Assembly: GCA_015039465.1 (NCBI GenBank)
Contig: MU130299.1
Location: 639,942-703,941, forward strand
Length of the DNA stretch: 64,000 nucleotides
From: Phlegmacium glaucopus
Taxonomy: Eukaryota; Basidiomycota; Agaricomycetes; Agaricales; Cortinariaceae
Direction: 5' to 3'
A model generated the notes under the pieces. It saw nothing but the letters and a program-made list of their open reading frames with translations, did not search any database and was not told the origin of the DNA. Below, one piece after another: positions 12,168 to 23,679 of this stretch. Numbering within the stretch: position 1 is the stretch's first letter; every line of letters begins with the position of its first letter. Position numbers and translations under genes: made by a program.

Positions 12168-12541
12168 AAAAGTTGGATCTTATCTCCCTCTCCACGGGAA
12201 GTTATCTATTTTTACTGACACTTTCAAATTATCCATACCCGACGACTTAAAGTTAGATAAAGCGTTAATACCATTACTTGTTTTATTATCCATAAATTTC
12301 TTTAGAGACTTGCTGCATATATATATCCGATGGTCAGCGTTAAAAAAGCACAGGAGGAAGTCATGAGGCATCAAAAAATGACCTAGTAATAGATGATCAA
12401 CCTATGTTTCCATAAAAGGCAACCCGTCGCCAACGGATGATCTGAACTGTGCTTCTTGTCAACACCCCATTCATACCCCCCCTCCTTTACCCTTTACAAT
12501 TCTCCTATATTCTGGACTTGTATATTCTATAACGCCAGTCC
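12168..12541. other. Intergenic, 3' UTR of FSP1-like gene and Mo25 promoter
   Basis: Same-strand spacer of 374 bases. The C-rich run and ACAATTCTCC pyrimidine tract at 12460-12510 just before the Mo25 start are typical of fungal core promoters. No further gene is seen. Confidence 0.45.
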
Positions 12542-13905
12542 ATGAACTTCTTTAAGACTAAACCAAGAACACCCCCAGATATTGTGCGCGGTCTTCGTGA
12601 TGCCGTGAATCGATTAGATCCTAGTGCACCCGGAGGAGAGGCCAAGAGAAAGGTAAGGGACTATTATTAAGCTATGGATTTACGACGATCGTAGTGATAA
12701 TTGTCCTTGTATTCTTGATAACAGGCAAACGAAGATGTTACTAAGAACCTGCAGCAAATCAAGGGGATCTTGTCTGGCGACGGCGGTACGTTTTGGGATT
12801 TTTTTTAGGGGGGGTTTCTATCCCACTCGAGCCTTAATTGACTTGGAAAAACAAGAGCCGGCCCCGGAACTTATTGCCCAACTGGCACAGGAGACGTACA
12901 ACACCGACTTACTCTTTCTCCTGCTTCAGAACATCTCACGGTTCGAATTCGAGGCGAGAAAGGACGTCGTTCAAATTTTCAACAATCTTCTTCGACGACA
13001 GATTGGTTCGCGATGGCCAACTGTAGAATATCTTTCTGGGAAGCACGTTGTGATCTTTGCTGCGCTTGCTGGGTATGAGAACGAGGAAGTGGCTTTGAAC
13101 ACTGGCATGATCTTGAAAGAGATGTTGAGACATGAACAGCTTTGTAAGATCCTTCTATACTCTGATCAGTGGGTTTCTTCCAGTTTTTGTTTGCGTTTTA
13201 AGTGCTCAAAAATCCCCCCCCCTTCCCAGGTTCTACAAGTTCCCTCACTTCATCGAAACGACAACATTTGGTATTTCCTGTGATGCCTTTGCCAATCTTA
13301 AAGAAACTTTAACGCGGCACAAACCCATGGTTGCTGAATACCTCGACAAGAATTATGACCGAGCAAGTGACAACCCCCTTTAACTTCACGCTCTAAACAT
13401 ACTCACTTTCGAACTTAGTTCTTCTCATCTTTTACAACTCTTATTCTTTCCAACAACTACGTGACGAAGCGCCAGTCGCTGAAGCTACTTGGAGAAATCC
13501 TTTTAGATCGAGCCAACTTCAATGTGATGACTAAATATATCGCGAACGAGGCCAACCTCAAGATGATGATGAATTTACTCCGGGATAAGAGCAAGAACAT
13601 CCAATTTGAGGCGTTCCATGTGTTTAAAGTGGGATATTCCCCCTTACTGGAGAGAGGATACTCAAAAAATTTCGTTTTTTTTCAGGTATTCGTCGCAAAT
13701 CCCAAAAAGCCACCACAAATCGAGACTATTCTACGGAGAAACAAGGATAAATTGTTGAGCTTTTTGAAAACTTTCCACAATGACAAAGAGGGTGCGTATG
13801 CTTGTTTCATCTTTCATTACAAGCTCCAACTCATGCCTTTTCCCCATAGACGAACAATTCAGTGATGAAAAGCAGTTCCTGATCGTGCAGATTCAAAATC
13901 TGTAG
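12542..13905 (+). CDS. HYM1: Mo25/CAB39-like (Hym1) scaffold protein
   Basis: Armadillo-like scaffold that binds and activates STE20/LKB1-type kinases in animals; the yeast homologue Hym1 acts in the RAM polarity pathway. Seven exons: 12542-12652, 12725-12785, 12856-13168, 13230-13362, 13419-13628, 13686-13791 and 13850-13905. The protein starts [20 protein letters not shown]. It continues with the family blocks [63 protein letters not shown] and [13 protein letters not shown] [15 protein letters not shown]. Next come [54 protein letters not shown] and the end [10 protein letters not shown]. Fourth intron: the donor after D-R is GCAAGT, a GC-AG intron, needed to reach FFSSFTT in frame. About 340 residues, the usual family length. 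Soluble and cytosolic by family. Confidence 0.92.
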
Positions 13906-14850
13906 CTGGTGAAACCCAAGTACTGGATGGCTAGTCCCGTTGGTCATTGGACCACAACCGCTTATAGCTCCCTTCCTGTATTCCAACGCTTTCCCAATAT
14001 ATCCGCCTCTCCTCTCGATACCTTTTTTTCTTTCTTTCGTTATTCCTCCATTTCGGTCCCTGCCAATTCCATCATTCCTCTGACCTCTCTCTCTGTTAAT
14101 ATCAATGCCTGATTCTAGTTTCTCTTTTATCCTCACGCTATGAACCTTGCTCTCGTGCGTCATCAATGCACATTTTTGAACTGTACACTAGGCATTTATC
14201 CTTTTTATGTAATCACGGACCATGTATCCACGAGGCGCTTCACTTTTAGCCCCTGCGGAAGTTGTTAACCCTGATGTGGTAAAACCTTGGGAGTGACATC
14301 TACATTTTGATTCCTGTTCGATCAGCTGGAGGATAGGAACATCTTTAATCCGCTGATATGTGTACCCCATCTTATTTATCTTTGAATAAATGATCCGTTA
14401 TACCCACCATAATCGCAAAATCGATTAAAACTTCGTGACAGTGCGTTTTCTTGTTCCGTTAACTTGAGCTAACAACATTATGATTATGGTTTAAACGTTT
14501 GGCACACAACGCGTGTACTTTTTCATTTTTGAATGATGATAAAACCCACTTCGTCTTTTCTGCTCAAAGCAAATGTTTTTGATGGACCGGGAGGAGGTTG
14601 ATGCAGTGTCAGACAATGATCCCGAGTGATGTAAATGTCAACAAAGAAAACAGATCTCATGCGCTGGAAAAAATCTAAGTTTGACTAGCGTCACTTTGGA
14701 ACGCAACTATTCATGCGATGATTATGTTCCTCTTACTGATCAATGAGAGATAAGTACGTTTCACTGAGCGCCGGGCCACGTTGTTGGCTGTGGGAAAACT
14801 CGCAATCAATGGCTTGTCCTTGTCGTTTTCTTCGTTCTTAACAAGGCAGA
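13906..14850. other. Intergenic between Mo25 and YIF1
   Basis: About 945 bases: 3' UTR of Mo25, then the YIF1 promoter. Short frames on both strands (for example minus 14188-14370, 60 codons) match no family I recognise. There is no repeat shared with the rest of the window. Confidence 0.4.
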
Positions 14851-16242
14851 ATGTCGCAATTCAGCTCACATTCACCGCCGCCGCTACGACACCCTGTTCC
14901 TACTCATCCCGCATATATTCCAGATCCACCTGCCTCCCCGCAAGGATATCAACGTTATTCATCGTCCCCAGTACCTGGTCAACAGCAGCAGCAGCAGCAG
15001 CAGCAACACCAACCACATACTACCAGTAATCAGTCATATCCAACTCATGTTCCTGCCTACACCTCTCCCTTTCAGCACTCGCAACCACCTATCCCACCAC
15101 AGTACCAGCAATCGAATATGCAACGGCAGCCTAATATGCATCATGTGCAACAACAGCAACCGATGCAGCCATCGCACAACCCAGCGGATTTCGCGGCCTG
15201 GGGACTGGACGAAACGACTGCACAGATCGGAATGCAACTAGGACATAGCGCTGTAGCTGCCGGTCAACAGTATGTACAAAATAATGTTCGGGATTATCAT
15301 TTCTCGATATTTTTTTACTTAACGAGAAAGGACTTTTTTTTGTTTCTAGTTTAAAACTTTTATTCCATCAAATAACATCAAGCACTACTTCAATGTATCC
15401 AATTCATATGTTATTCACAAACTCCGCATTGTACTCTTTCCGTGGATGCATCGGCAAACAAGTCGTCTGTGTGTTCAAGGCGAGTTGCTTCCGCCTAGGG
15501 ACGACATCAATAGTCCAGATCTATATATTCCTGGTATCTTGCTTTTTCGGTCTCGGTTGAGCCAACATGTTAATCCTCTGCGTATAGTGATGGCTATTGT
15601 GACCTATGTCCTCTTGACTGCACTCCACTCGGGGATTCATGCACGATTTTATCCCCAGGTTTGTACCCTCCTGACCACATTGGTATATACAGTACTGATG
15701 TACCCCCTTCTTCAGATTCTCGGTGAATCAACCACTCGTGCAGTAGCCGTCGTTTTCCTCGATTTCTGCTTTGTTAAACTGGGCTGTTACTTGCTCAACA
15801 TCCAGGGATCATCTCAAGTCGTTGATATCGTCGCTTATGGCGGTTATAAATTTGTTGGGTACACATGGATTTTCTATCAATAGTGCCTATACGGACTTAA
15901 CTTTCGAATACCTTTATTTCAGTGTGGTTCTAACGTTAGCAGTCGGCTTCATGGGCGTGACTGGGGTTCTTTGGACTATAGTATTCATATATGCTTTCCT
16001 CTCGAATGCCTTTTTCCTGGTTCGTCTACTTCATATATCTTATATATTCCAAGTTTGTTTTCTGACCTTTTATGTTATAGCTTCGGTCTCTTCGCTCTGT
16101 CGTCCTCCCTGGCGCGTCCAGCGTACCACCTACTCACGCAACCGTGACCCTCAGCTCAGCTCAGCGCCGTCGCCGTATCGTCTTTTTGTTCTTGGAGGCC
16201 GTCATGCAGATCCTCTATATGGTATGGTTAGTACGGATATAA
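14851..16242 (+). CDS. YIF1: YIF1-family ER/Golgi membrane protein
   Basis: YIF1 partners YIP1 and Rab GTPases in COPII/ER-Golgi trafficking. Six exons: 14851-15285, 15350-15533, 15588-15658, 15716-15858, 15923-16019 and 16081-16242. Residues 1-110 are a Pro/Gln-rich cytosolic region with a nine-Gln run from a CAG repeat. The family core follows: AAWGLDETTAQIGMQLG, SAVAAGQQYVQNN, NVSNSYVIHKLRIVLFPW, LPPRDDINSPDLYIP, VMAIVTYVLLTALHSG, AVAVVFLDFCFVKLGCYLLN, SSQVVDIVAYGGYKFVG, VVLTLAVGFMGVTGV and a last exon ending AVMQILYMVWLVRI before TAA at 16240-16242. About five membrane helices. Exons 2-6 are duplicated as a broken copy at 20.7 kb, and exon 6 again at 28.5-29.2 kb; only this copy has the N-terminal exon. 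Confidence 0.93.
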
Positions 16243-18059
16243 TAATGGGGAAAAAATAGAAACCTTAGCCGTCTTTTTTCGTTGGTTACTTTTGTCTCCT
16301 TTACACAATGGTTTTCATAATTGTTGCAACGATAGTATGGATCAACCTTTCCTGTAATTTATTGTATGTTGGGATTTGTTTTTATTTCATGATTGATATC
16401 CAATCCTTCAAGGCGCCAGGGTTTCATTCATCTCTCTTGCGTTACTCAATCTCGGTATCTTCATGTGCCAATAGAAACTAATGGGCGTTGCCCAAACCCG
16501 AAGTTCGCGGTGAGCTCCGTTCAACCAGCGAGGCATATCGGAAGTTACGACCTATGGCTATTATCATGCACATAACGACTTCAGACATCCAATTTAAGCA
16601 CGTATCAAGTAACAACTTTGAAACACACAAGGCTGGCACTGCTTCCAAGGAAATTTTAATTGATCAAGAAATTTTTCGACGTCCCCCTCAGGCTATATAT
16701 ACTTATGATTCCACTGGCTGTACCAAGCACTGTAATTTCCCTTCGTGTAGACCTTATCGTAGATAGGTTGGGTACGACTCCACCCCATGCGTCTTAGTAG
16801 TTGGTTTACTGGTTGCACGATAATCCAAGAATACTTACATCTGTCGTTGATAAGCTCTCTCGTCGTCGTTGTCTAACCAAAGGCAAAGGGCATGCATTGC
16901 TGTGGTGTTGGCGATAAGTGGAGGATATGGCCCGGGTGGGCAGAGAATATTCCAATAATAAAATAAATAAAAATAACACGGGTGTCAGGGTCAACGGTCA
17001 GCTCGTCGATACCGGTGGCGATACGCCAAACGCCTTCCAATGGTCTGCTAACTTTTAAATATTCACCTCAAAGTTTGATCTTCTCTGGCAGATGGCGCTC
17101 ATGGTATCTGTTCAAGTGTTCATGCATCATGCATCATGATTGATGTGTGTAGAGTTGGTACGTCACTGACACTTGAGCTTCACTGACATCTGTGTCTTAT
17201 TTCTCGATAGGTAAAAGAAGAGTGGAAAGTTTACAAGTGAAGCCAAGTATAGATGTTGAAAATGAGAAGGGAGAAATATCACAAGTTGAAAATTAAGGCA
17301 GGGGAATAAAGTGAGAACATAGCGAACATATATCAAACTGTCCAGGTTACGCATAGCTTTTTCTTCCTTTTGACTTTTTTGAGTCGTAGACGGAAAAGTG
17401 CCGGACTCGGAGTAAGGCAATCATTGCAATCTGTCAAGCTTATTGTCAAGCATATCAAGGTTTACTAGTACTATACGGTCAAAGCCAATGATAAAATTTA
17501 ATTGACCGTTTCCAAACTACTTTACTGAAACTAAACACGAAAGGCAAAAGTTCAAACGTTTTGTGGCTATGGTACCTTGGTAATATCATTATGGTATTGA
17601 CGGATGGTATCACAATCTAATCTATATCAGACCTTATCTTACATCACTGATGCCATCAGTCAACGTTTGAGTTTCGCCTCAGCGGCCTTGGTAGAGATAG
17701 TCCAGCGCCTACCCCCAAAAAATTAAGCGCTATCTTTCAACGACTCTCACCTTTACTCGTGTCCGGTCCCAGATTTCTCAGGTCCCAATATAACAATAAA
17801 GAAAACCCTGAGATACCTTGGCTTGCCAGTTTTATGTCGTTCCCGCTATTTCCGGAAGGGCTATGTAAAGACTACGCTAAGCGATAAAGCATTGAAGTGT
17901 GTTTCAATTCAATAAAACGAAACTAAATCTAGATCAGGGTCATTTTCGATGAACGGTACATTTAGTTTCGATTGATATAAAACACAGTCGAACTTGAAGG
18001 TGATTATCTGGCCTCAGGCTTCAAGTTACTGCATCTTTGGTACTACCTAGTCCTCCGCG
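16243..18059. other. YIF1 to DUF6535 spacer, left copy
   Basis: Shared with 21658-23679 except for 16461-16705. The shared part contains the YIF1 3' region, a T-rich stretch, and the DUF6535 upstream region with the block AATTGACCGTTTCCAAACTA near 17500 and GATATAAAACACAGTCGAAC (TATAAA about 95 bases before the DUF6535 start) near 17970. That TATA-like element is conserved in the right copy. Confidence 0.5.
16806..16994 (-). CDS. Possible small secreted-type peptide, left copy
   Basis: Minus-strand frame with a hydrophobic leader (V-L-F-L-F-I-L-L-L-E-Y-S-L-P-T) followed by a polar segment containing SSTYRQHHSNACP. The paralogous frame at 22533-22715 differs by several indels that mostly keep the frame. 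A GTAAGT near the 3' end suggests a donor site. No family is recognised; it may be chance conservation within a recent duplication. Confidence 0.22.
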   Translation of the reverse strand: MTLTPVLFLFILLLEYSLPTRAISSTYRQHHSNACPLPLVRQRRRESLSTTDVSILGLSCNQ

Positions 18060-19980
18060 ATGACAACGAAATTTTGTGCTTCACCACAAAGTTCGATAAC
18101 TAATGTCGACATGTCCGAGTCACCACTATTAGAAAATTGGTTCGAGGACCACGTTGAAAAGGATGATTCATTGTGGGCAGAATACCTCGAGAGGGCGGAT
18201 TCATTCGATAAACGCATAATCGATGATTGGAATAAGATTGTTGATGTTATTCTCGTCTATGTTGGTATTATTTGTTACCTTCACGATACTTGCTGCTGCT
18301 TATCATCGAATCGAGCATAGGTTGCGCTATTCATTGCCACTCTGACCTCCTTTGTCATCGAAACCGCTAAGCAATTTCAACGCGATCCGGCCGATATCTC
18401 CAATGATATTCTCGGTGCGATCTACGATCAGCTGGCCGCTCAATCTAATCACACCTCGACTACTTATAAGGACCCCAAGTCCTTTTCTACTCAGAATCAC
18501 AACGACTACAAACGCGCTGTTAGCTCCAATGCACTCTTGTATGTTGCTTTAGCATTAAGCATTGTTGTATCGGTGATAGCCCTGGCGGCCAAGTTGTGGT
18601 TGGTCAACTATAGCTATCGCACTTTGGACTTAGTTGGATCACCTTACGAGAGAGCGATGAAGCGCCAAGAAACATATAAGGGCGTTAGGGCATGGAAAAT
18701 GGGGGCCGTAATAAACACGATGCCACTCATCTTGCTCGTTGCTCTTGTCATGTTTGGGTTCTTTGTTCAGTGAGATATTTCACGTCTGCTGGTCTAGTTT
18801 AATTATTAACATCATTTTCAGCATATCGGCTTCAACACTTAACGCAGGTATTGGCTACGCCGTCGCCATTGCCCTTGCCCTGGGTCTCATATTACTTGTC
18901 ACAACATCACTTGCTGCAGCATTCATTCCCTCATGCCCGTTTAATTCCTCTTTTTCGACCCTTATACAATTTCTTTTCGAACATCCTGAAGATTTTTGGA
19001 GAAAGAGGCTTGGTTTTCCAATCAAGTGGGAGACGGCGGATTACAATCGCCCATGGATGTGGATTATAGGACTCGTGTTATGGATTGTATCGGGCGGAGC
19101 GATAGCATATGGCACCTTGAAATTTTCCGGCGGCATTCTCGTACTAGTTTGCATCCCACTCGCAATAACCTTCGCATACGCGATGCAGGAGGAGACGAAA
19201 CTAGCTCACAAACCTCAAACATATAGGCTTCCCCACTTTTCGCTAGTGGCGTTCGTTATCATCGGATCAATGTTGTCTGCGGCTGGATACTTCAGCGGTT
19301 CAAGGAAAATCTTTTTAATCCTATATTGTGTTGGAATGGCGTTGCTCTTTTTCTTCGGTGTGGCAGCCCGTCAAATGGCCAAATCTGCGAAAGAGACGAG
19401 GGAAATCGACGCCATAGTCTGGTTGTTGAATTCCTCACATTCGAGAAGTAGGCCATTATTCGAGAGGGTTATCCAAATCTCCAAGAGTAGCCGGGGTAGT
19501 GATTATAAACCCAGGCTTTTGGAATCACTCATGCCCCTCCTCTCTTCCCTTATAATCTCATCTCGCACCAAAATGCTGCATGAAAATTCACAACCGAACG
19601 ATCTGGAGATATATGTGTCATGTCTGGCGCAATTGTCGGACTTCACAAAAAAACAAGGGTCCTGGTGGCTGTTGTGGGAGAATATGAAGCGGCGCCGGAA
19701 GCTTGACGAAAAGCTTCAAAAAAAACTGGAGGAGTTGGCGAAATTTTCCGAGTCTCAGGCTCGAGGTAGCTCTAATATTAAGAGATATGCTAAGTTGGTT
19801 TTGGATATCTACCGGTCGGATGAAGGTAAAAAGGAATGGCAGGAGCAGGAGCAGGAAGTACCAGGGGATGTGGGCTCGATGATCATGTTCCCAGAACCAG
19901 CGCACTCGTACTACTATGAAGAGCCTGTGGAGATTTACTCTAGAGGTAACAAGGGATACTCTAGGGTGGATACAGTATGA
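18060..19980 (+). CDS. DUF6535-type membrane protein, copy 1
   Basis: Three exons: 18060-18260, 18321-18769 and 18822-19980, giving about 600 residues. The soluble N-terminus has the family-like W-x-E-Y-L-E-R-A-D-S-F-D and DDWNKIVDVILVY. Helix one spans the first splice (ALFIATLTSFVIETAK), followed by QFQRDPADISNDILGAIYDQ. Then come two more helices (ALLYVALALSIVVSVIALAA, KLWLVNYSYR, and the region around MPLILLVALVMFGFFV), and GIGYAVAIALALGLILLVTT. These match the DUF6535 pattern of agaric membrane proteins: a Trp/Tyr/Asp-rich start, an F-V-I-E motif and K-x-W-L-x-x-Y. Further helices lie around WIIGLVLWIVSGGAIAYG and two others, then a helical cytosolic domain and a tail ending AHSYYYEEPVEIYSRG and Y-S-R-V-D-T-V. 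Function unknown. A full tandem paralogue lies at 23680. Confidence 0.8.
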
Positions 19981-20734
19981 TAAATTCTCTGCGCCGGCCA
20001 TATCTAACTGAAGACTCGTACCTATGCTTCTTGGCTTTGTAATGATGCTATAATAATAATATTATTCTCGATACCTCCCAGGTCCGCATATTACGAGTCC
20101 CCTTTAGGGGCTCGTTCTAACGCAAGACTCTTCCGTGATTGCATGTGTTGATGGTGATGGCCTTGTTTGCCGTGTGAAAACAATTCACTCACTGTTTTGA
20201 CTGTCAATCGCGTCTTTAAGAAATCAACGTTCACGAAAACGCTATAAAAATATCAGTATAATTTCATTTGAAGGGACTCGTATATGCCACGCGGAGCGAT
20301 GGCCCTCACCCACAAGTAAGTGACTCGGAACTTGGACATTGTCAGTAGTCACCGTCTCCAACGGCAGTGTATGTATTGTTAACGATACAAACAGCATCTT
20401 TAGCAATGGTGGTATATGATGTAGCGAGAGGTTTCTTGAATCTTGATAGTTGGTACATTGTTGAGATCTTTTTTCGTATTCTTCATCTTGTATTCTTCTA
20501 CATATAGAACATTGCATCAGTGATAGTCACCGTTGTCCTGAGAAGGATAATTGCAAGAATAGGATGGACGAAAGAGAAAAGAGCGAATACCGTGACTAGG
20601 CAGTGCTTGCAGTGCTAAGACCCGGAATGCAAGAAGTCGGCGTTTGCCGGCAGGCTGACGGCCAACATAACACAATTATTTATATGGTAGCAAGACTACA
20701 ACTCTAGTGCAGATTTATTCAGCTTCATTCTTGG
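19981..20734. other. 3' flank of DUF6535 copy 1
   Basis: Matches 25719-26243, the DNA between DUF6535 copy 2 and the Cys-rich gene, including GCTATAATAATAATATTATT and TGACTAGGCAGTGC. An extra block of about 100 bases near 20090-20230 is missing from the right copy. Ends in the tail of the truncated Cys-rich gene. Confidence 0.55.
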
Positions 20735-20740
20735 TAGCAA
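20722..20740 (-). pseudogene. Last codons of a Cys-rich gene at the duplication junction
   Basis: In the frame of the intact gene at 26221-26777, the minus strand here reads V-C-C-Y-Q-E-stop against V-F-C-C-Q-E-stop. Homology ends just upstream, where the sequence switches to YIF1 exon 2. This marks the right end of the duplicated segment. Confidence 0.65.
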
Positions 20741-21657
20741 CAAACCTTTCATTCCATCAAATAACATCAAGCGCTACTTCAATGTATCCAATTCATATGT
20801 TATTCACAAACTCCGCATTGTACTCTTTTCCGTGGATGCATCGGCAAACACGTCGTCTGTGTGTTCAGGGCGCATTGCTTCCGCCTAGGGACGATATCAA
20901 TACTCCAGATCTATATATTCCTGGTATATCCATCTTGCCCTTTCCGTCTTGGTTGAAGCCGGCGTGTTAATCCTCCCGTGTACAGTGATGGCTATTGTGA
21001 CATATGTCCTCTCGACTGCAACTCCACGAGTCGGAGATTCACGCACGTTTTTATCCCCAGGTTTGTACTTTCCTGACCACATTGGTATATACAGTACTGA
21101 TGTACCCCTCCCCTTCTTCAGATTCTCGGCGAATCAACCACTCGTGCAGTAGCCGTCGTTTTCCTCGATCTCTGCTTTGTTAAACTGGGCTGATAGTACT
21201 TGCTCAACATCCAAGGATCATCTCAAGTCATTGATATCGTCGCTTATGGCGGTTATAAATTTGTTGGGTACACATACATTTTCTATCTTTCAACTTACGA
21301 CTTACCCTTTCGAATACCCTTTATATCAGTGTGATTCTAACGTTAGCAGTCGGCTTCATGGGCGTGACTGGAGTTCTTTGGACTATAGTATTCATATATG
21401 CCTTCCTCTCGAATGCCTTTTTCCTGGTTCGTCTACTTTATATATCTTATATATTCCAAGTTTGTTTTCTGACCTTTTATGTTGTAGCTTCGGTCTCTTC
21501 GTTCTGTCGTCCTCCCTGGCGCATCTAGCGTACCACGTACCACCTACTCACGCAACCGTGACCCTCAGCTCATCCCAGCGCCGTCGCCGTATCGTCTTTT
21601 TGTTCTTGGAGGCCGTCATGCAGATCCTCTATATGGTATGGTTAGTATGGATATAAT
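20735..21657 (+). pseudogene. 5'-truncated, frameshifted YIF1 copy
   Basis: Homologous to YIF1 exons 2-6 and introns at 15350-16242 but lacking exon 1 and its promoter. It starts at the duplication junction with TTCATTCCATCAAATAACAT. Breaks: an extra T in CTCTTTTCCGTGG shifts the frame in exon 2; the exon 3 start has GTGTTAATCC changes in the preceding intron; AACTGGGCTGATAGTACTTG has an insertion that creates TGA in exon 4; the exon 5 start is also altered. The last exon is still readable to the TAA near 21657. Not expected to make YIF1. Confidence 0.88.
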
Positions 21658-23679
21658 AATGGAAAAACAGAATCTTGCCGTCTTTTTTTAGTTGGTTACT
21701 TTGGTCTCTTTTACACAATGGGGTTGTTTTTTTTAATCGCAACAGTAGTAGCATGGATCAACCTTTCCTGTAATTTATTGTATGTTGGGATTTGTTTTTA
21801 CTCATGATGGATTACTCTTCCTCCCAGACCAACGTTGAACGGACTATTTATCCAATCCTTCAAGGCGCCGGGTTTCATTCATCTCTCCTGCGTTTTTCAA
21901 TCTCAGTATCTTCATGTGCCGACAGAATGTCGTTCTTTCCAACATTGTGATTTCCACAATTGAGAGAAAAATATAAAGATGTTCGGGAGGATAAAAATAA
22001 TACCAAAGGGAGTGATAACAAAACTTCGGCCTTCGAGAGCCAAATTTGAGCGCGAAAAAAACAGATTTTCACGCAACGCCTCATTACAGATTGAGAAGTC
22101 TTGAATACGATAAAATCGCGCGAGAAAGAAATCCCGTCTAAATTACCATGCAACTCACTTACGCAGGCAGGATGCGAAGGCAGGCTAAATTCTTTTCTGT
22201 TCACTTGTTTTTATCTAATCATCGTACTATGTAGTCCTAGTAATCGTAATGTGGGTTGTCCCCAGTCCGTTCTGTTATACATGAATTCAATATCTGCGCC
22301 CATTCTCGCCCACTGTCTTTGTCCTGTGACTTCAAAATTAACCCACATAGCTGAGTTGACTTCGATCAACATACTGTATATACTGTTTATTTCGTCCTAG
22401 CCCCAATACCGCGTATATATATACTTATGATTCCACTGGCTGTACAAAGCACCGTTACTGTAATTTCCTTCGTGTAGACCTTATCGTAGAAAGGTTGGGT
22501 ACATCTCCAGCCCATGCGTCTTAGCAGTTGGTTTACTGGTTGCACGCCGATAATCCAGAAATACTTACATGTGTCGTTGCTAGGATTCCCGTGCTCTCTC
22601 CTCGTTGTTGTCTAACCCAAGGGCATGCATTGCTGTGGAGATTGCGATGTTGCCGATAAGTGGAGGATATGGTGGGCAGAGAATATTCCAATAATAAAAT
22701 AAATAAAAATAACATGGTGTCACGGTCAGCTCGGCGATACCCGCCAATCGCAAACTCCTTCCAATGGTCTGCTAACTTTTAAATATTCACCTCAAAGTTT
22801 GATCTTCTCTGGCAGCTGGCGCTCATGGTATCTGTTTCGCTGACACTTAAGCTTCACTGACATCTGTGCCTTATTTCTCTCAATGATAGGTAAAAGAAGA
22901 GTGGAAAGTTAATAAGTGAAGCCAAGTATAAATATTGAATGAGAAGGGAGAAATATCACAAATTGAAAATTAAGGCAGGGGAAAAAGTTGAGAACATAGC
23001 GAACATATATCAAACTGTCCAGGTTACGTATAGCTTTTTCTGCCTTTCTGACCTTTTTGAGTCGTAGGCGGAAAAGTACGGGTAAGTTGTAAACCCGTTC
23101 GCAATCATTGCAATCTGTCAAGCTTATTGTCAAGCATATCAATGTTTACTACTATACGGTCAAAGTCAATGATAAAATTTAATTGACCGTTTCCAAACTA
23201 CTTTACTGAAACTAAATACGAAAGGCAAAGTTCAAACGTTTTGTGGCTATGGTACCTTGGTAATATCATTATGGTATTATCATAATCTAATCTATATCAG
23301 ACCTTATCTTGCATCACTGATGCCATCAGTCGGCGTTTGAGTTTCGCCTCAGCGGCCTTGTCCAGCGCCCGCTATCTTTCAACGACTCTCACTTTTACTC
23401 GTGTCGGGTTCCTGATTTCCCAGGTCCCAATATAATCAATAAATAAACCTGAGATACCTTAACTTGCCAGTTTTATGTCGTTCCCGCTATTTCTGGTGAG
23501 CACTAAAGCACGGAAGTGTATTTCAATTCAATAAAACGGAACTGAATCTAGATTATGGCCATTTTCGATGAACGGTACATTCAGTTTCGATTGATATAAA
23601 ACGCAGTCGAACTTGAAGGTGATTATCCGGCCTCAGGCTTCAAGTCACTGCATCTTTGGTACTACTCTAAACCTCCGCG
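21658..23679. other. YIF1 pseudogene to DUF6535 spacer, right copy
   Basis: Shared with 16243-18059 apart from about 21921-22415, which has no counterpart. The minus-strand 109-codon frame at 21875-22204 lies mostly in that unmatched block and shows no known motif. The conserved TATAAAACGCAGTCGAAC lies about 90 bases upstream of the DUF6535 copy 2 start. Confidence 0.5.
22533..22715 (-). CDS. Possible small secreted-type peptide, right copy
   Basis: Paralogue of the frame at 16806-16994: hydrophobic MLFLFILLLEYSLPT then ISSTYRQHRN and NACPWVRQQRGES. Indels between the copies are mostly multiples of three. Evidence for a real gene is weak; no family recognised. Confidence 0.22.
   Translation of the reverse strand: MLFLFILLLEYSLPTISSTYRQHRNLHSNACPWVRQQRGESTGILATTHVSISGLSACNQ

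Larger units (their letters stand above)
15350..20740. repeat. Segmental tandem duplication, left unit
   Basis: Runs from the start of YIF1 exon 2 through the DUF6535 gene to the last codons of a Cys-rich gene at about 20722-20740. It is homologous to 20740-26243 with an offset of 5.38 kb at the YIF1 end and 5.62 kb at the DUF6535 gene. The difference comes mainly from a non-homologous block (16461-16705 here, 21921-22415 in the right unit). Confidence 0.85.

Noticed and set aside
15004..15004. CAG run in YIF1 as a separate microsatellite locus
   Set aside because: It lies in the coding Gln run of the N-terminal region and is described with the gene.
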